A stretch of 45,106 nt of DNA from Phycisphaerae bacterium (GTDB lineage: Bacteria; Planctomycetota; Phycisphaerae; UBA1845). The position numbers were made by a program, and so were the translations under genes. Below the pieces are notes generated by a model. That model was not told the DNA's origin. It ran no database searches and was given only the letters and a program-made list of their open reading frames with translations. Positions 26,061 through 33,847 of this stretch are shown piece by piece; position 1 is the first letter of the stretch, and every line of letters starts with the position of its first letter. The stretch lies in contig JAJDDX010000454.1 in the NCBI GenBank assembly GCA_029260055.1, positions 1 to 45,106 on the forward strand. Direction: 5' to 3'.

Positions 26061-26513
26061 TCAGAACGGGGCGCCGGGACACTTCTGCCACGAACCACCG
26101 TGCCCGAGGCAACCCGGCTTTGAACAGTAGTACAGCTCCGGGGACCGAATGCACCTCTCCCCAGGATAGCGATGCAGTCCGTGACACCCTAATTCCGAGC
26201 ATCGGTGTGTCGGTGGCGGGCCGCAACTGTCCAACAGGTTCCGGTGCAAACCGTGGCATGTTGGCGCCGAGCAACGGTACGTGGTCGGTGCACGCAGGCA
26301 GCTCTCATGCGGTGCGACATGCCGTCCCGGGCAACCCGGCTCGATACACCGGTACGTGCGGAGGGTCGGCCGGCACTTCTCGAGGCCCGTGGTGTGAAGG
26401 CCGAGACAGGTGGGCTCAAGGCAGCGAAACCCACTCTGCGGTCTGCTGCATGTGTCCCACTGGTTGAGGTGAAAGCCCGGGCAGCCGATTGCGGTGCAGC
26501 GGTAGCTCGCCAT
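26061..26513 (-). CDS. Protein of six tandem C-x4-C-x3-H-x6-C units (putative zinc-binding array)
   Basis: 150 residues from ATG 26513, preceded by AAAGGA at 7 bases; an ATG three bases earlier is equally possible. Almost the whole protein is six repeats with a 24-25 residue period, beginning at C6, C31, C56, C81, C105 and C130. Units 1-5 keep C-x4-C-x3-H-x6-C exactly (for example C6-C11-H15-C22); unit 6 has one residue fewer (C130-C135-H138-C145). An aromatic-Arg pair (YR/FR/HR) precedes most first cysteines, and PG or HG precedes the His (consensus YRC-CxGxH). The spacing is unlike retroviral zinc knuckles (C-x2-C-x4-H-x4-C). I know no family for it. It lies downstream of the SPFH pair, separated by a 122-base gap with a hairpin. 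Confidence 0.8.
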   Translation of the reverse strand: MASYRCTAIGCPGFHLNQWDTCSRPQSGFRCLEPTCLGLHTTGLEKCRPTLRTYRCIEPGCPGRHVAPHESCLRAPTTYRCSAPTCHGLHRNLLDSCGPPPTHRCSELGCHGLHRYPGERCIRSPELYYCSKPGCLGHGGSWQKCPGAPF

Positions 26514-26537
26514 CATACGGTCCTTTCTCTGACTCTT

Positions 26538-26608
26538 GGGTGCCGCCGATGGTTTGTCCACCAGTGGCGTCGTCTACACGGACAAGCTGCCGCTTGTCCG
26601 TGGCACCC
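26538..26608. repeat. GGGTGCC-family element (GGACAAGC core), third copy
   Basis: Outer arms GGGTGCC (26538-26544) and GGCACCC (26602-26608) enclose the hairpin CACGGACAAGC (26577-26587) / GCTTGTCCGTG (26592-26602). It lies between the SPFH pair and the Cys/His-repeat gene and could act as an attenuator or mRNA-stabilising hairpin between them. Confidence 0.8.
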
Positions 26609-26635
26609 GATCGTCTACCGATGCTGGTCGATGGG

Positions 26636-28357
26636 CTACTCCGCCTTTGAGGCCGGCGCCGTCGCACCGCCCAGCAACTTCGCCGCCCCAGCCTCCTCGA
26701 ACCGCGACAAGTCCGTCCAGAACGTCCCGTCCCCGGCGAAGAACATCCGGATCGACTCCGGCTGGAAGTTCTCCGCGAACGTATAGAGGTTGTACGCCTC
26801 GCCGCTGCCCAGCGCGCCGACGAGCATCTCGTAACCTTCGGCTTCCGCGTCGTTCTTCATCTTCTCGACATCGGCGTGTGCCTTGCCGAGGATTTCGGTA
26901 CGCTTGGCATCGAGCAACGCCACCTCCTGCTGGATCGTGGCGACCTCCAGTTCCGCCTGAGCATCGATCTGAGCCGCTTCCTTCTCGGCATCCGCCAGGA
27001 TGCCGGAAACCATCACGCGCGTCTGAGCACTGATGGTCTCACGCGCGATCTCGACCTTCTTCTGCTCTTCCTCGAGCTTCGCCTTGACCGCGGCTGCATC
27101 ACGCTGCTTGGCCTTCGTGAGTTGGTTCTCGATCGCGATATAGCTCTGCTGGATCGTCCGCTTGAGATCTTCCGTGGTATCGGTGTCGCCGTCCCGCGCG
27201 GTCGGCGCGTGGACCTCGATCTCTCGAATCAGTGCGAGCAGTACCTCCAGGTTCTTCTGCTTCCCGATGCGCTGCAACTCCGCGGTCAGATCCTGCTGGA
27301 ACCGCTCCCGCTTCTCACCCTGGATGAAGTCCCGCGCGGCGTACGTCGAGCCGATGTTCCGGCAGATCGAACGCAACTGCGGGCCGATCACTTTGTCCAG
27401 CACGCGATCGACGTTACCGAACTCGTTGATGATCTCAGCCGCATGCTGCGGGTGGATGCCCCACACGACCGTCACGCCGACCTTGATGTCGTACCCGGTG
27501 TCCGAGGGGAACGAGATACGGAAGTTCTCCTCTTCGCTGATCTTGATTTGCGAGTACTCGTTAAACCCGATCTCGATCAGCGTCACCTTCTTGAGCTTCG
27601 GGTTGATGAAGTAGACGCCGGGCTGGAGCACATCCTGCTGCGTACCTCGCTCACCGGGCTTGGCGAGCGGTCGAACGTAGCTTGTGTGCGGTTCGGTCTC
27701 GGGTGCATCTCCGGCATCCGCGACGCGTTCGCTCGTGAAGTCCAGTTCGTCGGGGGTGGACACCGCCTCCGATGCGTCGCCGAAGAGATTCGTGACCACG
27801 CCGACGAAACCGGCGGGAATGACGGCGGCCGGGTGGATTTCGACGTCATAGACGTACTTGTTGAGCTTGTACGTGCCGGGCGTGAGAACCTCCTCGAGGA
27901 TACCCTTCATCCCGGAGTCACGCGCCACGATCTGCTGGCCCGGCGGCGGGTGGGTGCCGATCTTGCGCGTCACGACGCCGATCTCGGGAAAGTCGCCGGT
28001 GAACTTGAAGGTGCCGGCGCGCAGGGCATCCCGCTGGGTGTCATCCAGCGAATGAATCCACTGCCAGGTGCTCGGGTCGCCCGTTGAAATACTGATCAGC
28101 GGAATAATCTCGTAGTCCCAGCGATAAGGGTTGTAGAAGTAGCGCCCGGGCCCGAGCACCGCTTCCTGAAGACCTTTCTGGCCTGCCTCGCGTGCGACGG
28201 TTTGATGTGCGGGCAGTTCGCTACCCGTTCTGCGGATGAGCACGGCACACTTATTCTCCGGCACGTACACGCGGAACGAGAACCACAAACCTGCCGTGAC
28301 GACGGCCGCGGCGATCAACAACATCCCGATGAGCAGAGGTATAACGCGGCGCATCAT
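26636..28357 (-). CDS. Membrane-anchored SPFH/Band 7 protein B with triple N-terminal repeat
   Basis: 573 residues. One N-terminal membrane segment (about 5-27), then three copies of a ~60-residue unit at about 32-90, 124-181 and 182-268. Each has a V-GVV-x4-G strand, a KGI/QEVL-x-PG-x-Y block and an NPY/NKY-x-Y-x-VE-x2-P strand. The SPFH domain (about 275-400; DTGYDIKVGVTVVWGI) and a long coiled coil rich in A, E, Q and K (about 400-520) follow. GGAGG stands six bases before ATG 28357, which overlaps the stop of the upstream SPFH gene as ATGA. SPFH proteins form ring or cage-like membrane microdomain scaffolds; the pair probably co-assembles. The triple repeat is not a standard part of flotillin or HflK/C. 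Confidence 0.85.
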   Translation of the reverse strand: MMRRVIPLLIGMLLIAAAVVTAGLWFSFRVYVPENKCAVLIRRTGSELPAHQTVAREAGQKGLQEAVLGPGRYFYNPYRWDYEIIPLISISTGDPSTWQWIHSLDDTQRDALRAGTFKFTGDFPEIGVVTRKIGTHPPPGQQIVARDSGMKGILEEVLTPGTYKLNKYVYDVEIHPAAVIPAGFVGVVTNLFGDASEAVSTPDELDFTSERVADAGDAPETEPHTSYVRPLAKPGERGTQQDVLQPGVYFINPKLKKVTLIEIGFNEYSQIKISEEENFRISFPSDTGYDIKVGVTVVWGIHPQHAAEIINEFGNVDRVLDKVIGPQLRSICRNIGSTYAARDFIQGEKRERFQQDLTAELQRIGKQKNLEVLLALIREIEVHAPTARDGDTDTTEDLKRTIQQSYIAIENQLTKAKQRDAAAVKAKLEEEQKKVEIARETISAQTRVMVSGILADAEKEAAQIDAQAELEVATIQQEVALLDAKRTEILGKAHADVEKMKNDAEAEGYEMLVGALGSGEAYNLYTFAENFQPESIRMFFAGDGTFWTDLSRFEEAGAAKLLGGATAPASKAE

Positions 28358-29943
28358 TGGCCACCTCCTTTCTCCGCAGAGCTATCGAAGGTCTGCAGCC
28401 GTTTGAATACCTCGGCGAACGGTCCCTCCGTGTTCGTCAGGATCGACTTGACCGAGGGTGCGATTCTCGCCAGGAAGAAGTGCTGGGCGTACGTCGTGCC
28501 GTCGCCGAACGCCCGGACCGAACGAGCCAATGGCTCGGCCTGCGCCTGATACTCGTACAGTACAACGTTCGCGTCGGCCTGGCCGCGTGAGCGCGTGGCC
28601 GCCGCCTGCTTCTCCGCAGCCTCCAACGTCAGCTTAGCGACCTCCAACTGCCGGTTTGCCTGCGTGACGGCGATGACCTTCCGTTGCTCCGCCTCCTTGG
28701 TGACCGTCACCACCTCACGGCGTGCGTCGCCTATCGCCTTGTTCTGCTCCTGGAGTTCCTGTTGTTCCACGAGCATAGCCTGGGCCTTGGCTTCCTCCAT
28801 CTCGTTGGTCGACCGCTCCATCTCCTGGTCGGCCTGCTCCCGTTTGCTGATGAGGCTGGCGATCTCCGAGGGCGGCAGGATGTCGCGTACCAAGGCCGCC
28901 TTGATGTCGATGCCCTGTTGCCAGCACTCCCGCTTGAGTTCCGTCAGCAGCTTGACCTGAAACGCCGTCCGTGTGCGCCCGCTGATGAACTCAGGCGCCT
29001 TGAGCTTCGATCCCTGAATCCGCGAGATGCTCCGGGCGTTCGGCAGGATGATCTTTTGGAGGATGTCCTCTTCGTCTCCGTAAGCGACCGTCACCTCGGC
29101 CACCTTGTCCGGCCGGATCGCCCATTCGATCGTGCCCTCGATCGTGATGGTGAAGCTGTCGCCCGACGGGAAGTGGATGGCGTCGAGGCCGAGCATGTCG
29201 TACTTGTGGCTCCGGACGTCGACCTCTTCGATTTGCTCGAGGTAGGGGTTGTAGTAGTACAAGCCCGGTGGCCGAACCTCGTGCTGGACGCCTTTTTCTC
29301 CCGGCATGACCGTATAGGTATTCGCCTTCTCCGGCTCGCGCCCGCTTAGCAGCGTAACCACGCCGACGCGTCCCTCCGGTATCTGTATCGCGGGGAACTG
29401 CTGCACGTGGTAAGCGAGCAGGTTCACGTCGTGTCGTCCCGGGCGGAGGATTTCCGCGACCGGTCCACGTTCGTCGTCCTCCGTAGCGACCGTCTTGGGA
29501 TACGGAAGCGGCTTGCCGTACTTCCTGATCAGCACGCCCATCTGGTCCTGCGGGATGAGCGTCGCCGGGAACTTGACCACCTTGAATCTGTAGGGGTTTG
29601 GGAAATACCGCCCCTCACGAAGCTTATCGAGGCGGATGCCCTTGTAGCCGTCGCGAACTTGTTCCGGGCTTTCGCCGGTGATCTGAGCGACCCGTTCCAC
29701 CAAAGCGGGGTAGAGGATGACCTGGTCGCCGAACTCGTCGTGCAGTTCCGCCGGGAGCTTCTTGCCCGTCTTGTTGACCAACACCAGGATCTCGTTGGCG
29801 TTGACCTCCACGCGGATCACGAACCAGAGCAGCAACCCCGCAGCCGCAGCCAGCACGACCAGAAAACCGATCGCGCCGGCCACGATCCCGGCTCGGGGCC
29901 GGATCGACGGCCTGACGGCCCCTTGATCATCTTCGAAAGCCAT
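28354..29943 (-). CDS. Membrane-anchored SPFH/Band 7 protein A with triple N-terminal repeat
   Basis: 529 residues, paralogue of the next gene. A membrane segment spans about 19-43. Three repeats lie at about 47-131, 132-189 and 190-248 (for instance QMGVLIRKYGKPLP with AEILRPGR, and RVGVVTLLSGREPE with YYYNPYLEQIEEVDV). The SPFH domain is at about 255-365 (DSFTITIEGTIEWAI, then FISGRTRTAFQVKLL) and a coiled coil at about 365-470. AAAGGA eight bases before ATG 29943 supports the start. It is translationally coupled to the second SPFH gene, in the order HflK-then-HflC, but the sequences are much longer and no FtsH gene is near. Probable role: a membrane-bound hetero-oligomer. Confidence 0.85.
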   Translation of the reverse strand: MAFEDDQGAVRPSIRPRAGIVAGAIGFLVVLAAAAGLLLWFVIRVEVNANEILVLVNKTGKKLPAELHDEFGDQVILYPALVERVAQITGESPEQVRDGYKGIRLDKLREGRYFPNPYRFKVVKFPATLIPQDQMGVLIRKYGKPLPYPKTVATEDDERGPVAEILRPGRHDVNLLAYHVQQFPAIQIPEGRVGVVTLLSGREPEKANTYTVMPGEKGVQHEVRPPGLYYYNPYLEQIEEVDVRSHKYDMLGLDAIHFPSGDSFTITIEGTIEWAIRPDKVAEVTVAYGDEEDILQKIILPNARSISRIQGSKLKAPEFISGRTRTAFQVKLLTELKRECWQQGIDIKAALVRDILPPSEIASLISKREQADQEMERSTNEMEEAKAQAMLVEQQELQEQNKAIGDARREVVTVTKEAEQRKVIAVTQANRQLEVAKLTLEAAEKQAAATRSRGQADANVVLYEYQAQAEPLARSVRAFGDGTTYAQHFFLARIAPSVKSILTNTEGPFAEVFKRLQTFDSSAEKGGGQ

Positions 29944-30057
29944 CGCATGTGTCCTTTCCGATTTGTCGACGCGCTTCGCGGGAGGATAGGCCGTCCGCGC
30001 GACGTGCCGTTACGACGCGCCGGCGTGTCTGAACTCGACGCAGCCGCCGAGGCCGTC

Positions 30058-30249
30058 TCAAACGGACATCGGCGCTCCGCACTGAGCACAGAACTTCGCG
30101 TGGTCCGCGTTGGCCGTTCCGCACTGCTGACACGCGATCGTTTGCCGCGCCGCCGAGCCCTCGCGCCGTGCCTTCCTGACCAGCACCGCGCCGATGATGA
30201 ACATCACGGCGACGGTCAGTGCGACGATCAACGTCATGGGGCCTATCAC
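30058..30249 (-). CDS. Small membrane protein with C-terminal zinc ribbon
   Basis: 63 residues from a GTG start at 30249, with AAGGAG ten bases upstream. An N-terminal hydrophobic segment (about 4-25) is followed by basic residues and the zinc ribbon CQQCGTANADHAKFCAQCG (C-x2-C-x11-C-x2-C). The ribbon should face the cytoplasm. It stands 114 bases upstream of the SPFH pair on the same strand, so it may be the first gene of their operon. Zinc ribbons of this type are common in small proteins of unknown role; I infer a link to the SPFH complex from position only. Confidence 0.75.
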   Translation of the reverse strand: MIGPMTLIVALTVAVMFIIGAVLVRKARREGSAARQTIACQQCGTANADHAKFCAQCGAPMSV

Positions 30250-30322
30250 GTTCGTAGCACTCCTTTCGGGCTACACTTCTCCAACGCCGCTGGAAGTCTA
30301 CCACGCGGTCGCTCCGCCCGCA

Positions 30323-30328
30323 CTTATA
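30323..30328 (-). promoter_or_regulatory. Possible -10 box for the zinc-ribbon/SPFH operon
   Basis: On the minus strand this reads TATAAG, about 75 bases before the zinc-ribbon start and just after the xerC terminator. No good -35 box is visible at the normal distance (TTGGGT at 19 bases is the best), so this is a weak call. Confidence 0.25.
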
Positions 30329-30364
30329 AACCCGATGTGCGATTTGAACCCAAAAGCCGGAAAT

Positions 30365-30400
30365 GAAAAACGCCGCGAGCCCTTCGGGGGCCCGCGGCGT
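30365..30400 (-). terminator. Rho-independent terminator after the xerC-like gene
   Basis: On the minus strand ACGCCGCGGGCCC pairs with GGGCTCGCGGCG (one G-T pair) around a CCGAA loop and is followed directly by TTTTT. It begins 39 bases after the recombinase stop, and isolates it from the SPFH operon. Confidence 0.85.
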
Positions 30401-30438
30401 CGATTGTGTCTGATTCTGTCGTTCGATCTTGCCGGAGT

Positions 30439-31452
30439 CTACGCCCTCGGATGCGCCTCGTCATACGCGACCTTCAGCCGCGGCGTCGTCAGGTGCGTGT
30501 AAATCTGGGTAGTCGACAGGGACTGATGACCCAGCAGTTCCTGCACGCTCCGCAGGTCCGCACCGTTGCTGAGCATGTGCGTGGCGAAGCTGTGCCGCAG
30601 CGTGTGAGGGCTGATCGACGGATCGAGACCCGCTTCGCACAGGTATTTGTCCAGCTTGCGCCGTACGCTGCGAGTGCTCAACCGTTGCCCGTGCTTGTTC
30701 ACGAAAAGGGCGTTCTGGTCGAACGTCGCTGACCTGGCATCGGCGCGGCGAAGCTCGAGATAGCGCCTGATGGCCGCGATCGCCGTCGGGCCGATCGGCG
30801 TCGTGCGCTGTTTCTTGCCCTTGCCCCGCACCCGGATCGTGCCGCCTTCGAAGTCGACATCACCGAAGTTCAGGTCAACCAGTTCGCTCACGCGGACACC
30901 GGTCGAGAAGAGCACTTCGAGCATCGCCCGGTCGCGCGAGCCCAGCAGCGTGCTGGTGTCCGGCGTCCCGAGGAGGCGCGTGATCTGTTCGAGTTCCAGG
31001 AACTTCGGAAGTCGTTTTTCCTGCTTCGGGGTGCGGATCGACGCCAGCGGATGGGCTTTGACGTAGCTGCGACGCATGCAGAACTTGTAGAAGCTTCTCA
31101 GCGTCGCAAGCTTGCGTGCGATGGTGGACTTCGAGTAGTTCTGGGTTCCGAGGAACCCGAGGAACTCCTTGACGTCCTCCGTCTCGACCTCGCGCAGCTT
31201 CTGTTGCACGCCCATCTCGACGAGGACGGCGGTCTCGGTGACCGTGCCGTCGACGTTCGCTCCCGTCGGAGTTTCGTCCGTCGGGACATAGGCGCCGAAA
31301 TGCTGCCTGCCGCTTGCACGTGCCGTATCTCCGCCGAGGAAGGCGCAGAACTGGGCGAGATCCGCTGCGTAACACTTCGCCGTGTGGGGCGAGAAGTGAC
31401 GCTCGAACCGCAGGTAGTTCAGGAACTCGTCAATGATTGATTTCTCAGTCAT
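30439..31452 (-). CDS. xerC: Tyrosine recombinase XerC-like
   Basis: 337 residues. The N-terminal SAM-like core-binding domain (about 5-135) carries an insert of about 40 residues (roughly 42-82, GGDTARASGR onward) that typical 300-residue XerC/XerD lack. The catalytic domain shows all active residues: R187 (TGVRVSEL), K in the GKGKKQR hairpin (211-213), H283 and R286 (HTLRHSF), H309 (GHQSL) and the nucleophile Y318 (TQIYTHL). It likely resolves chromosome dimers at dif with a partner Xer protein, as no integron, phage or element ends are near it. XerC versus XerD cannot be settled from sequence alone. Its 3' end is marked by a strong terminator. Confidence 0.88.
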   Translation of the reverse strand: MTEKSIIDEFLNYLRFERHFSPHTAKCYAADLAQFCAFLGGDTARASGRQHFGAYVPTDETPTGANVDGTVTETAVLVEMGVQQKLREVETEDVKEFLGFLGTQNYSKSTIARKLATLRSFYKFCMRRSYVKAHPLASIRTPKQEKRLPKFLELEQITRLLGTPDTSTLLGSRDRAMLEVLFSTGVRVSELVDLNFGDVDFEGGTIRVRGKGKKQRTTPIGPTAIAAIRRYLELRRADARSATFDQNALFVNKHGQRLSTRSVRRKLDKYLCEAGLDPSISPHTLRHSFATHMLSNGADLRSVQELLGHQSLSTTQIYTHLTTPRLKVAYDEAHPRA

Positions 31453-31538
31453 GATCGCTTGTTACACTTCGGCGAATCCAACACCATGCGCCATGCTCAT
31501 TCCAACGAACAGGCGCCGACTACCACCGGGTCTATCGG

Positions 31539-31745
31539 CTACGTGGCGATCTGGTCGAGTTCCGTCTCCAGCCTTCGGCCCATCTGGTAACTCAGGACCG
31601 CAGCGTCGAACCAGTCAAACGCGCTCTCACGGTCCGATGCCAACGACGAAAAAGCGTCGATGACGTCTGCTTCCTGTCCGGGCGGATAACGGAATACGAA
31701 CCGCTCTTCGCCCTTTACCAGCGACAACTGCCGAATCTCGTTCAT
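31539..31745 (-). CDS. Small conserved-looking protein of unknown function
   Basis: 68 residues, beginning MNEIRQLSLVKGEERFVFRY. It reads as a folded alpha/beta protein: strand (FVFRYPPGQE), helix (VIDAFSSLASD), helix (FDWFDAAVLSYQMGRRLETELDQI). AAGGAAG precedes the ATG, which overlaps the stop of the lipoprotein gene as ATGA, so the pair is coupled. Not recognised. A gap of 86 bases separates it from xerC downstream. Confidence 0.7.
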   Translation of the reverse strand: MNEIRQLSLVKGEERFVFRYPPGQEADVIDAFSSLASDRESAFDWFDAAVLSYQMGRRLETELDQIAT

Positions 31746-32506
31746 GGCTTCCTTACCTCTCGCGGGTCTCCATCCGCGAGTTCCGTCACGTCCTGCCATC
31801 CCATCAGTCTCTTGATCGTGGCATAACAGCAGTACCGTATGAAGTGCTGCTGGCTTACAACGTACTTCCGCCAACCGTACGGGCTCTGTTCGCCGCGCCG
31901 GTAGCTCGCGTAATGTCGAACGTCCCTGACGACCGAGTCATGAGACGCGTCGAAGACTCCTTGGGTCTGGGCGATGAGCCCTCGAGGCACGCGTCCTGAA
32001 CTCGACGCCGCGAGCGCGGCTTGCCGAGAAAGCGTAACCGGGTCCACCGTCCCGCCGCTCTGCCCAGGCCGTGTACCGTACAATTGAGCGGTGATGCCAA
32101 TGCTCGGCGGATCGTAGGGGTCATATTCAGTCACCGAGAAAACCAGAATCGCGTCAACACCAAGTGCTTGCACAATCTCGAGCGCGTGCGTGGGCGACTC
32201 CACGCCGTCCATGCGCTGCGCCGCGAGCACCGCCAACACACGACTGACCGGGATTACCGAAACCCCATCAGCGTAGCTCAACTCGCCGGCCATCAGATCC
32301 GCGAAGCGATCCGCATCGAAATCCGTCGAACCGCTTTGGTTCAACGCCGGTGCGACCGCGATCGACATCGGACCCATGGCGGGATTCGCAATCACCGCGG
32401 GTTCGACGACCCGCTCCTTCATGCGACATCCGACCGACAACCAGGTACCTGCCAGCACCACGACGGGCATCCATACCCGTAATTCACGCCAGTTTTGCTT
32501 GGCCAT
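31742..32506 (-). CDS. Lipoprotein with LpoB/CsgG-like fold (putative)
   Basis: 254 residues from ATG 32506; GAGGAAG lies nine bases upstream and an ATG at 32527 is the alternative. The lipobox is LSVGC with Cys27, though Ser at -3 is not ideal. The segment MSIAVAPALNQSG, followed by FADLMAGELSYADGVSVIPVSRVLAVLA and ALEIVQALGVDAILVFSVTEYDPY, matches the alternating pattern of the LpoB/CsgG/TolB-N-like fold, in which a short-lived strand, helix and strand surround a nucleotide-binding-like sheet. Likely attached to a membrane facing the periplasm. It lies 120 bases after the TolB-like gene and may work with it in envelope assembly. Function is uncertain. Confidence 0.65.
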   Translation of the reverse strand: MAKQNWRELRVWMPVVVLAGTWLSVGCRMKERVVEPAVIANPAMGPMSIAVAPALNQSGSTDFDADRFADLMAGELSYADGVSVIPVSRVLAVLAAQRMDGVESPTHALEIVQALGVDAILVFSVTEYDPYDPPSIGITAQLYGTRPGQSGGTVDPVTLSRQAALAASSSGRVPRGLIAQTQGVFDASHDSVVRDVRHYASYRRGEQSPYGWRKYVVSQQHFIRYCCYATIKRLMGWQDVTELADGDPREVRKP

Positions 32507-32626
32507 CCTTGCCAGCTTCCTCGGCATCCCTGCCGGGCGTCCCGCTCGACTTCGCAGTGCCGCCATCCGTGCAGCCGGTCACTCAGGAGCCGAAGGCTCA
32601 ATGAGCCGGGACAAAAAAATCATCGT

Positions 32627-33847
32627 CTAATTAGGAGACGTTCTTTCGTCCGAAACGTCTGAATTCCATGCCTCTTCCGGTACCACCGTCTCCGAGGCCG
32701 TCCGAATATCCTTCTGTCGCTTGACAGCCGGCGCCGGACGAACGCTCGTCGAGGCTCGCGTTACGATGTCGCCGCCCGAGCCCGCAGGCGGAGGCCCCGC
32801 CGGGAGCAGCGACCAGATGTTCTCGTAGCCCTGGCGGCTGGACGTGAAATAGATCCGTCCGTCCGGCGAGAAGACGGGCGCGTAGTTCAGCGTGTACCCG
32901 TCCGTCAGCCGTGCCTTGCCGCCGCCGTTTGCGTCCATCATCCAAATGTCGAAAGCACCTTCCGCCATGGCGGACGTGCCGACCGTACTCGGTGCGTTCT
33001 CGGTGCTCGCGAACGCGACCATGCGCCCGTTCTGACTCCACGTCGGAAGGATCATCGCGTGATGCGCGCTGGCGGCGAGTTCCGTCGGATACCGCGGCTC
33101 GCCGTCGATCAGAGTCAACGTCCAAATGCTGAACCAACGGCTTCCTCGTTCCCGCGCACGTTGGAAGATGATCGTATTGTCAACCGGTGACCACTCGGGA
33201 AACAGGCCGTATCCGATGAACCTCGGCGTTCCACTCGCCACGGCGTCGACCACCCACAGCTCCCACTGCCCGCCGCCTTCCGGAAGGCTGCAGTAGGCCA
33301 GTTTCGAGCCGTCCGGTGACCAACTCGGGTGCATCTCGTCAGCAGGCGTCGACGTGACCTGAACCGGCTGGCCGCCATCACCACCGATGATCCACACATC
33401 CCAGTTCCCACCGCGATTGCTGGCGAACGCCACCTTCGTGTCATCCGGGCTGAATACGGGTTGGACATCACCTGAGGGGTCGGACGTCAGTTGTGTCACG
33501 GCGACGCCTTGGACCGACTTGATGTACAGATCGGGCTTCGTGTTGTGTCGCGTCGAGGCGAAGACGACCCGTCGACCTTGCGAATCCAGGTCGGGATCGA
33601 AGTCGCCGCCGACCTCAGTGAACGAATGCTGACGCAACGACAGCGCGGAGCGCGTGAAATACTTGCCCTGGTCGCCGTCGTCGATCTCCCCGAACATCCG
33701 AATCTGGTGAGCGCGTGCGGCCGCCAACATCGGGTGGGAAGCCGCTCGCTCGGCTTCGACGTTCGTCGGTTGGGGCGCGGCGCATCCGGTGACGACCATG
33801 ACGCCGAGAAGGACGCACGACAGGCGAAAGCGACGGAAACGTGTCAC
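32627..33847 (-). CDS. TolB-like beta-propeller lipoprotein
   Basis: 406 residues from a GTG start at 33847, with GAGG nine bases upstream; an ATG further up would add 25 Arg-rich residues of non-coding character. The lipobox is VVTGC. The body consists of WD40-like/TolB-type repeats: PVFSPDDTKVAFASNRGGNWDVW, PSWSPDGSKLAYCSLPEGG, PTWSQNGRMVAFAST and PVFSPDGRIYFTSSR (segments quoted in part). The C-terminal 60 residues are low complexity. TolB proper works with Pal and TolQRA at the outer membrane; none of those genes is here, so this may be a TolB paralogue. It heads a probable operon with the following lipoprotein and the small protein. Confidence 0.8.
   Translation of the reverse strand: MTRFRRFRLSCVLLGVMVVTGCAAPQPTNVEAERAASHPMLAAARAHQIRMFGEIDDGDQGKYFTRSALSLRQHSFTEVGGDFDPDLDSQGRRVVFASTRHNTKPDLYIKSVQGVAVTQLTSDPSGDVQPVFSPDDTKVAFASNRGGNWDVWIIGGDGGQPVQVTSTPADEMHPSWSPDGSKLAYCSLPEGGGQWELWVVDAVASGTPRFIGYGLFPEWSPVDNTIIFQRARERGSRWFSIWTLTLIDGEPRYPTELAASAHHAMILPTWSQNGRMVAFASTENAPSTVGTSAMAEGAFDIWMMDANGGGKARLTDGYTLNYAPVFSPDGRIYFTSSRQGYENIWSLLPAGPPPAGSGGDIVTRASTSVRPAPAVKRQKDIRTASETVVPEEAWNSDVSDERTSPN

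Noticed and set aside
26876-28087. Open frame of 403 codons on the plus strand across the SPFH gene
   Set aside because: Leu/Arg/Asp-rich antisense shadow of the SPFH gene, which has clear domains, a ribosome site and a coupled neighbour.
28354-29943. HflK/HflC pair
   Set aside because: The tandem order fits, but both proteins are far longer, have a triple N-terminal repeat, and have no FtsH or hfl neighbours.
30338-30358. T-arm-like GGTTCAAATC on the minus strand, suggesting a tRNA
   Set aside because: The bases on each side do not pair into a T stem, and no acceptor, D or anticodon arm can be drawn around it.
30439-31452. Integrase of a mobile element or integron
   Set aside because: The recombinase has XerC-like features, its own terminator, and no attachment-site repeats, cassette array, tRNA or phage genes around it.
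32587-32618. Terminator after the TolB-like gene
   Set aside because: Hairpins GAGCC-GAA-GGCTC and GGCTC-AAT-GAGCC are present, but on the gene's strand the T-run comes before the stems, so the order is wrong for an intrinsic terminator.
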